Below are positions 1-3,761 of a DNA stretch of 5,533 bases, piece by piece. Source of the stretch: Desulfobacterales bacterium S5133MH16 (GTDB taxonomy: Bacteria > Desulfobacterota > Desulfobacteria > Desulfobacterales > UBA11574). The stretch lies in NCBI GenBank assembly GCA_001751005.1, contig MAXL01000465.1, positions 1-5,533 of the forward strand. Reading direction: 5' to 3'. The number at the start of each line of letters is the position of its first letter. The first letter of the stretch is position 1. Below the pieces are notes generated by a model, which did no database searches, was not told the origin of the DNA, and was given only the letters and a program-made list of their open reading frames with translations. Position numbers and translations under genes: made by a program.

Positions 1-508
1 CGATTCCAACTCTGGCTTTCACTCCTTTGTGATAATAATGTTTGATCTCCTTCATCTCTGTGACCAGATCCGCCCGTTCAATGATTTCAGGCCTTGCGTC
101 CCTGCCGGTAATGACAATTTCGAGATCATCCGGTTTTTTGTCAATAATTTTAAGAAGATCTTTTACTGAAAAGAGTCCGCATTGTACAGCCACATTGGCT
201 TCTTCAAGTATAATCACATGGTACTGTCTTAAGGCGATTATCTTTTCTATACGGTCAAGACCTTTCCCGGCAGCTTCGATATCCTCAGGTGACGGCTTTC
301 CTTTAATAAATCGGCCAAGGCCATACTGCTCGATGGTAATAAGATCGGAAAACCTTTTGAGCGCATTAATTTCGCTATACTCACCCATCTTGATGAACTG
401 CGCAATAAATACTTTCAGCCCTGCACCGGCAGCCCTTATGGACAGGCCCAAAGCGGCCGTGGTTTTTCCCTTTCCGTTTCCGGTGTAAACCTGTATGTAT
501 CCTTTCAT
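1..508 (-). CDS. cobO: Cob(I)yrinic acid a,c-diamide / cob(I)alamin adenosyltransferase, CobO/BtuR (CobA) family; 3' end cut by window edge
   Basis: This enzyme transfers the 5'-deoxyadenosyl group of ATP to the reduced cobalt of a corrinoid in the cytoplasm, producing adenosylated corrinoids during B12 synthesis or salvage. The reading frame is open from ATG at 508 to the window edge (169 codons). It shows the family P-loop TGNGKGKTT (residues 9-17), a Walker-B-like ILEEANVA (100-107, with Glu where many relatives have Asp), TGRDA (134-138) and the C-terminal HYYHKGVKARVGI (157-169). Relatives end a few residues after this Gly-Ile, so the gene is nearly complete. A GGGAG ribosome-binding site (516-520) lies 7 bases before the ATG and supports this start. 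Residue 1 sits almost directly before the P-loop, so this is a short form lacking the N-terminal extension of E. coli BtuR. It follows btuFCD on the same strand after 272 bases, and may be co-transcribed or have its own promoter. The family assignment is secure; preference for a precursor or for finished cobalamin cannot be read from the sequence. Confidence 0.93.
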   Translation of the reverse strand, partial: MKGYIQVYTGNGKGKTTAALGLSIRAAGAGLKVFIAQFIKMGEYSEINALKRFSDLITIEQYGLGRFIKGKPSPEDIEAAGKGLDRIEKIIALRQYHVIILEEANVAVQCGLFSVKDLLKIIDKKPDDLEIVITGRDARPEIIERADLVTEMKEIKHYYHKGVKARVGI

Positions 509-515
509 AAAATAT

Positions 516-520
516 CTCCC
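516..520 (-). promoter_or_regulatory. Ribosome-binding site of cobO
   Basis: On the minus strand GGGAG stands 7 bases before the ATG at 508. It fixes the start of the adenosyltransferase and argues against the out-of-frame ATG at 561-563, which opens a short frame running into the gene. Confidence 0.7.
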
Positions 521-598
521 GAATATTTTCCTCTAAATCCGTCTTGTCAAAACCATAGGACATCTCCCGGAAGAAATCATGACACAGGTGAACCAGGC

Positions 599-627
599 AT
601 TAATGCTCCATTATGATCCGGAATCAA
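599..627 (-). promoter_or_regulatory. Candidate sigma70-type promoter for cobO
   Basis: On the minus strand TTGATT (627-622) and ATTAAT (604-599) are separated by 17 bases, each matching four of six consensus bases. Transcription would begin near 592, giving a leader of about 84 bases that includes the GGGAG ribosome-binding site. The -10 overlaps a perfect 10-base palindrome, GCATTAATGC (597-606), which could be an operator or chance. Matches of this quality are common in AT-rich DNA, and cobO may instead be read from the btuF promoter. Confidence 0.25.
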
Positions 628-635
628 GTTAAATA

Positions 636-719
636 GGACGCAGATTTTCGCTGATAAGCTCAGATAATATTATTATTTCTTAATTTAAGAATCTTGACAA
701 TCTGTGTTTATCTGTGTCC
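636..719. repeat. Inverted repeat built of 10-base units between btuD and cobO
   Basis: The left arm (636-665) is three successive 10-mers that each end in GAT: GGACGCAGAT, TTTCGCTGAT and AAGCTCAGAT. The right arm (691-719) is the mirror image: ATCTTGACA, ATCTGTGTTT and ATCTGTGTCC. The outermost units pair at 9 of 10 positions, the tenth being a possible G-U wobble in RNA; the inner units pair at about half. The 25-base centre is AT-only and contains most of a perfect palindrome, TTCTTAATTTAAGAA (677-691). My recollection, not checked, is that ATCTGTGT/ATCTGCGT-type units recur between genes in many environmental bacterial genomes. It lies downstream of btuD, so it could fold at the 3' end of the btuFCD transcript, but it lacks a GC-rich stem followed by a T-run. 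Confidence 0.65.
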
Positions 720-780
720 AATAAAGGAAATTCCTATACAATAAATTTATTCTGCTAAACCTGCGGGGAACGCCAACCTA

Positions 781-1587
781 TTATTCTTCCTGCCTGTCGA
801 TATTCATAAATTTTCGGGGTACCGGCGTAACCCGAGGAGTTTTGCCGAGGGGGTTTTCGTCCACCAGGAGTGTGCAGCCGTAAACTTGTTCCAACGTTTG
901 GAACGTGAGAACCTCTTTTGGATCCCCCATCTCTACGATTTCTCCCTTATTGAGTAAAAGCAAACGATCGCCGTACATTGCCGCCAGATTTACGTCATGG
1001 GAAACCATAACCACGGTAATTCCCCTTTCATTTTTTAATTTTTCCATTAAATCCATGAGGCGGACCTGGTGGGCAAGGTCCAGAGACGCGGTCGGCTCAT
1101 CCAGAAGAATAATTTCGGGTTCCTGACAAATAGCTTTTGCAACAAAGACCCGCTGCTGTTCTCCGCCGCTTAACTGGTCCAATTTCCGATGTGCCAGATG
1201 TTCTACGCCGGTAAAAGCGAGCGCTTGTTTTGCAATTTTCAAATCTTTTTCTTCTTCGAGTCCCAGCATGCCAAGATAGGGTGATCGACCCATAAGTACA
1301 ATTTCAGTTACCGAAAAAGGGAAATCGACCGGTATCATCTGCGGAACAAAAGCAATGGTTCGTGCCAGAGCTTTGCGGCTATAGTGATCAACGGGGCGGT
1401 TCAGTATCTCCAGTTGATCGGCTTGAGATTTCAAGATCCCGGCCATCACTTTCAGCAATGTGGTTTTTCCGGAACCGTTGGGACCTATGATGATGAAAAA
1501 ATCACCCGTTGTGACAGAAAAGGTAATATTTTTCAGGGCCGGAAAATCCCCATAATAATAATTCAGGTTTTTAACGTGTATCGCCAT
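781..1587 (-). CDS. btuD: ABC transporter ATP-binding protein of corrinoid import, BtuD/FecE family
   Basis: This is the cytoplasmic ATPase of a type II ABC importer; two copies should bind the cytoplasmic face of two BtuC permeases and power uptake of cobalamin or related corrinoids. The 268 residues carry every ABC motif in order: Walker A GPNGSGKT (35-42), Q-loop Gln83 in FVPQ, signature LSGGEQQR (139-146), Walker B IILLDEP (159-165) with catalytic Glu164, D-loop SLD (168-170) and switch His197 in VSHD. The nucleotide-binding core is complete, and a short basic tail follows (about 245-268). The ATG at 1587 starts one base after the btuC stop, indicating translational coupling. The ATPase family also serves siderophore and heme importers, so the B12 assignment rests on the neighbouring btuF and cobO rather than on this protein. 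Siderophore import is the main alternative. Confidence 0.92.
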   Translation of the reverse strand: MAIHVKNLNYYYGDFPALKNITFSVTTGDFFIIIGPNGSGKTTLLKVMAGILKSQADQLEILNRPVDHYSRKALARTIAFVPQMIPVDFPFSVTEIVLMGRSPYLGMLGLEEEKDLKIAKQALAFTGVEHLAHRKLDQLSGGEQQRVFVAKAICQEPEIILLDEPTASLDLAHQVRLMDLMEKLKNERGITVVMVSHDVNLAAMYGDRLLLLNKGEIVEMGDPKEVLTFQTLEQVYGCTLLVDENPLGKTPRVTPVPRKFMNIDRQEE

Positions 1588-1588
1588 A

Positions 1589-2599
1589 CTATCGCCGGGT
1601 TTTTTTTAATAAAAAGATAAAGAGCGGTGCACCGATCATTGCGGTAATAACCCCTGCAGGCATCTCGCCCTGTTTTGGAAGAACCCGTGCCAGTACATCG
1701 CAAAAAACAAGGTAAGCGCCTCCGCCAAGAACGCATGCCGGAACAAGAACTCGGTGGTCCGGCCCGAAAACAAGTCGAAGAAGATGCGGCACAACCAGTC
1801 CCACAAAGCCGACAAGTCCGCAGTAAGAAACCGTTGCGCTGACCATAAATGAAGTTGTCACCAGCAGGATAACGGTTACCGCCTTTATATTTACTCCCAT
1901 GGTTTGTGCCATTTCCTTGCCCATCAGCAGCAGATTCATGGAATTGGAAAACCAGAAAATCAGGATAAAACAGGGGCAGAGTATTGCAGCAAGTATTCCC
2001 ACATGGCCCATATCGACCATTGAAAGGTCACCCATGAGCCAGAAAATAATATTATGAAGCCTGGAGTCCTGAGTCATAGAGACGAGAAACATGATGACTG
2101 CCGCACAGAAAGCGTTTACCATAACGCCTGAAAGAAGGAGTGCATCTTTTTTAAGAATCGTCTGTCCTGAGGACATGACAAGAATTAGCAGAAGTATGGC
2201 GATACTTCCGGCAAAGGCCATGAGGCTTACGCCGGGAAATCTGGAGAGTCCGATGAGGATTCCGATGATGGCTCCGATGGCCGACCCTCCAGAAATTCCA
2301 AGGATGTATGGCTCAGCCAGGGGGTTGCGAAGCAGAGCCTGAAAAACAAGACCTCCCAGTGAAAGGGCGGCGCCAACCAGGGTTGCCAGCAGAACCCGTG
2401 GAAAGCGAATCTGCCAGATGATGGTATCCAGCATGGGGTCCGATTCTTTTGCTTTGAACAAGCTTTGAAAAACCACCTTGATTCCACTAGTGGTTGACCC
2501 CATGGAAATCCCCAGAAACATTGCTATAAGCAATACAAGTAAAAGAGATAACGAAATAACCGACAGTCGTTTTAGGAGCAATGGTGTTTTAGTATTCAC
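1589..2599 (-). CDS. btuC: ABC transporter permease of corrinoid import, BtuC/FecCD family
   Basis: This inner-membrane permease forms the translocation channel as a homodimer with BtuD and docks the BtuF binding protein. The 336-residue length is normal for the family and the protein is hydrophobic throughout, consistent with about ten transmembrane helices. Family motifs include WQIRFPR (62-68), LVGAALSLGG (74-83), RNPLAEPYILGISGG (91-105), GLVGFVGLVVPH (261-272), GPDHR (279-283) and MPAGVITAMIGAP (313-325). Arg65 in WQIRFPR lines up, by my manual comparison, with E. coli BtuC Arg56, the residue that contacts BtuF glutamates. The start is GTG at 2599, within a GTGA 4-base overlap with the btuF stop, so translation is probably coupled; the first hydrophobic stretch begins near residue 13, as expected for an intact N-terminus. 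It is the middle gene of the tight btuFCD operon. FecCD siderophore permeases are the alternative; context favours corrinoids. Confidence 0.92.
   Translation of the reverse strand: MNTKTPLLLKRLSVISLSLLLVLLIAMFLGISMGSTTSGIKVVFQSLFKAKESDPMLDTIIWQIRFPRVLLATLVGAALSLGGLVFQALLRNPLAEPYILGISGGSAIGAIIGILIGLSRFPGVSLMAFAGSIAILLLILVMSSGQTILKKDALLLSGVMVNAFCAAVIMFLVSMTQDSRLHNIIFWLMGDLSMVDMGHVGILAAILCPCFILIFWFSNSMNLLLMGKEMAQTMGVNIKAVTVILLVTTSFMVSATVSYCGLVGFVGLVVPHLLRLVFGPDHRVLVPACVLGGGAYLVFCDVLARVLPKQGEMPAGVITAMIGAPLFIFLLKKTRR
2596..2599 (-). other. btuF stop / btuC start overlap (GTGA)
   Basis: The btuC GTG start (2599-2597) and the btuF TGA stop (2598-2596) share bases as GTGA on the minus strand. No strong separate ribosome-binding site precedes the GTG, so btuC translation probably depends on ribosomes finishing btuF. 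This implies a single transcript and matched production of the binding protein and permease. Confidence 0.8.
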
Positions 2600-3501
2600 T
2601 GCGTTTCATCAAAAAGTTCGGGATGTATCAGTTTGACCAGCAACTCAAGACCGTCCACCAGCCGTGGCGTGGGGCGATCAAAAAAATTGGAGTCTTCAAG
2701 AAAAATGCGATGATCTCGAATTGCAGGCATATTGGGCCAGCGGCTCCACTCCGCCTTGACCTGCTCAAATACCGCGGCGCGTGCCATGGAGGTAATAATG
2801 AATACTTCCGGGGAGAGAATAAGAACCTGTTCCCGGCTGAACCGAGGATAGGCAACCGGCCCCTGGGCAAGGTTTTTTCCGCCCGCAAGCACGATGAGCT
2901 CATGCATAAAAGTATCGGTTCCCACAGATACAATAGGGGAAATGCCGATCTGGAAAAAGACCCGTGGACGGTATCCGGCTTTTGCCACCAGGGACTTAAC
3001 CTTAAGAACCCGGGACCGCATGCGTTGCACGAGAAGATCGGCCCGTTGGCTGGCATTCAGAAGGTTGCCGATTTCCAGAACGGTTTGCATGACCGTTTCC
3101 AGATTCCTGGGGTCTACCGCATATACGGGTATGTTAAGAGATTCCAGACGGTTGGCGACTACCCTGGGATTGCCGTCCTTGATAGCGATACAAAGATCAG
3201 GTTTTAACGCCACTATTTTTTCCAAATTGAGCTGCACATAAGAGCCCACTTTGGGGAGACTTGCGGCGGCAGGGGGAAAGTCGCTATACAGGGTTACCCC
3301 TTTTAAAAGATTTTCCTGACCAAGGGCGTAAATGATTTCCGTGATACTCGGAGCCAGGGCCACAACCCGTTGCGGGTTATCCGAAACCGTTATCTTTCTT
3401 CCCAACTGATCCGTTACTATTTTTGCATGAGATGATGTTCCGATAGCAATAAAAAGGATTACCGTTATCATTAAGACGATTGCCTTGGATTTATATCTCA
3501 T
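2596..3501 (-). CDS. btuF: Periplasmic cobalamin/corrinoid-binding protein, BtuF-like
   Basis: BtuF captures corrinoids in the periplasm and delivers them to BtuCD. From ATG 3501 the protein has 301 residues and begins with a signal peptide: basic MRYKSK, a hydrophobic core (about 7-20) and likely cleavage after SSHA (about residue 26). No lipobox cysteine is seen, so it should be soluble in the periplasm of a Gram-negative cell. BtuF-type stretches follow in order: RVVALAPSITEIIYALG (45-61), YSDFPP (72-77), NLEKIVALKPDL (92-103), DGNP (109-112), FFQIGISP (182-189), SREQVL (222-227) and FFDRPTPR (273-280). Glu94 and Glu224 align by eye with E. coli BtuF Glu72 and Glu202, which dock onto BtuC. 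Tyr72, Tyr88 and Tyr218 occupy positions that are aromatic in the E. coli B12 pocket. An in-frame TTG at 3528 would add nine residues before the signal peptide and is less likely. It is the first gene of the operon. Confidence 0.9.
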   Translation of the reverse strand: MRYKSKAIVLMITVILFIAIGTSSHAKIVTDQLGRKITVSDNPQRVVALAPSITEIIYALGQENLLKGVTLYSDFPPAAASLPKVGSYVQLNLEKIVALKPDLCIAIKDGNPRVVANRLESLNIPVYAVDPRNLETVMQTVLEIGNLLNASQRADLLVQRMRSRVLKVKSLVAKAGYRPRVFFQIGISPIVSVGTDTFMHELIVLAGGKNLAQGPVAYPRFSREQVLILSPEVFIITSMARAAVFEQVKAEWSRWPNMPAIRDHRIFLEDSNFFDRPTPRLVDGLELLVKLIHPELFDETQ

Positions 3502-3546
3502 AATTTTAACGTCTCGGAAACTCTGCAACTTATTAAAAATATATTT

Positions 3547-3575
3547 AAATAATTAAAAAATAACAACAAAGTCAA
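3547..3575 (-). promoter_or_regulatory. Candidate promoter for the btuFCD operon
   Basis: On the minus strand TTGACT (3575-3570) matches five of six -35 bases. A -10-like TTATTT (3552-3547) follows at 17 bases, with TATTTA one base further as an equal alternative. The surrounding 3531-3590 contains only five G or C bases, which would ease strand opening. If used, transcription would begin near 3540 and the long inverted repeat at 3589-3664 would lie upstream of the promoter rather than in the leader. The -10 is weak, and AT-rich DNA yields many such matches. Confidence 0.35.
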
Positions 3576-3588
3576 TAAAATTATAAAA

Positions 3589-3664
3589 TCAGGGTAAACG
3601 CATTTGATTTCGGTGCAGCGTGGAGCGTTCTCCCTGAATTGGGATTCAAATGCGTTTTCCCTGA
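3589..3664. repeat. Long inverted repeat with 19-base arms between btuF and recC
   Basis: The left arm TCAGGGTAAACGCATTTGA (3589-3607) and right arm TCAAATGCGTTTTCCCTGA (3646-3664) are reverse complements at 18 of 19 positions, differing only at 3595/3658. The 38-base loop has its own small stem, GGAG-CGTT-CTCC (3622-3633), and a TCCC-TGAATT-GGGA stem (3631-3644) that overlaps it by three bases and so competes with it. Either strand could fold into a strong hairpin. No T-run follows on the plus side, and both flanking genes read away from it, so it is not a terminator for either. It does not match the attC core consensus and has no obvious flanking target duplication. It may be an operator, a structured RNA, or a palindromic element of REP or MITE type; its function is unknown. 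Confidence 0.8.
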
Positions 3665-3670
3665 CAGGGA
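3658..3670. repeat. Perfect palindrome TCCCTG-A-CAGGGA
   Basis: The 13 bases TCCCTGACAGGGA have six-base arms around a single central base and start inside the right arm of the larger inverted repeat. TCCCTGA also occurs at 3631-3637, where it opens TCCCTGAATTGGGA, a similar looser palindrome, and TCAGGG occurs at 3589-3594. Repeated sites of this size resemble dimeric repressor operators, but the protein is unknown. Confidence 0.45.
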
Positions 3671-3682
3671 TAGGTTGCACTC

Positions 3683-3712
3683 TTTACAATCCTTACACAA
3701 AGGTGATAAATT
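3683..3712 (+). promoter_or_regulatory. Candidate sigma70-type promoter for recC
   Basis: TTTACA (3683-3688) matches five of six -35 bases, and TAAATT (3707-3712) lies 18 bases later with four of six -10 matches. ATAAAT at 17 bases is an alternative. Transcription would start near 3719, leaving a leader of about 43 bases that contains the palindrome at 3734-3746 and the recC ribosome-binding site. Confidence 0.35.
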
Positions 3713-3733
3713 AAAAATCAATCACTGTAATAC

Positions 3734-3746
3734 GTGAATTTTTCAC
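3734..3746 (+). promoter_or_regulatory. Small palindrome in the predicted recC leader
   Basis: GTGAA-TTT-TTCAC is a perfect five-base-arm inverted repeat six bases before the GGAG of recC. It could be an operator or a small mRNA hairpin near the ribosome-binding site. The arms are short and AT-rich, so chance is plausible. Confidence 0.3.
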
Positions 3747-3751
3747 TAGTC

Positions 3752-3755
3752 GGAG
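3752..3755 (+). promoter_or_regulatory. Ribosome-binding site of recC
   Basis: GGAG lies six bases before the ATG at 3762. It decides the recC start, because the encoded protein then begins directly with the conserved N-terminal strand of the family. Confidence 0.7.
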
Positions 3756-3761
3756 ACTTCC

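Larger units (their letters stand above)
509..780. other. Intergenic gap between btuD and cobO
   Basis: No credible gene lies here. From the cobO side it holds the cobO ribosome-binding site, a weak promoter candidate (599-627), the 10-base-unit inverted repeat (636-719) and two small palindromes: AGGAAATTCCT (725-735) and AATAAATTTATT (740-751). No intrinsic terminator with a GC-rich stem and T-run was found after the btuD stop on the minus strand, so read-through into cobO is possible. No cobalamin riboswitch core was recognised. Confidence 0.7.
3502..3761. other. Divergent intergenic region between btuF and recC
   Basis: No convincing gene is present. From left to right it contains the short btuF leader, an AT-rich stretch (3531-3590) with a promoter candidate for btuF, a 19-base-arm inverted repeat (3589-3664), a palindrome running out of that repeat (3658-3670), a candidate recC promoter (3683-3712), a small palindrome (3734-3746) and the recC ribosome-binding site. 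The minus-strand frame from 3680 to 3498 has no homology I recognise and is mostly AT-rich spacer, so it is not called. Confidence 0.7.

Noticed and set aside
42..488. Plus-strand open frame of 148 codons
   Set aside because: It is antisense to cobO, whose frame carries all the family motifs.
522..550. TTGACA-17-AATATT promoter before cobO
   Set aside because: The -35 is perfect, but transcription would begin near 515, after the ribosome-binding site at 516-520 has passed, giving an almost leaderless message.
381..563. Minus-strand short frame starting at ATG 563
   Set aside because: It runs out of frame through the start of cobO, where the adenosyltransferase frame has a P-loop and its own GGGAG site; the short frame shows no recognisable domain.
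721..780. Intrinsic terminator after btuD
   Set aside because: The palindromes at 725-735 and 740-751 are short or AT-only and no GC-rich stem with a T-run follows on the minus strand.
2623..3241. Overlapping plus- and minus-strand frames within btuF
   Set aside because: They lie over the BtuF coding frame, which has a signal peptide and continuous family similarity.
3499..3528. TTG start of btuF at 3528
   Set aside because: It adds nine residues ahead of a normal signal peptide; the ATG at 3501 gives a typical MRYKSK plus hydrophobic core. Neither has a strong ribosome-binding site, so some doubt remains.
3589..3664. Integron attC site
   Set aside because: The long imperfect stem suggested it, but the outer boxes do not fit the RYYYAAC/GTTRRRY cores and no integrase or cassette is nearby.
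3589..3664. Cobalamin riboswitch on the minus strand
   Set aside because: The loop contains CAGGGAGAACGC, loosely like part of a B12 box, but the rest of the conserved core and the required domain layout are absent.
3589..3670. MITE or insertion-sequence remnant with target duplication
   Set aside because: Inverted ends exist, but flanking bases (ATAAAA left, CAGGGA right) show no direct duplication, and there is no transposase fragment.
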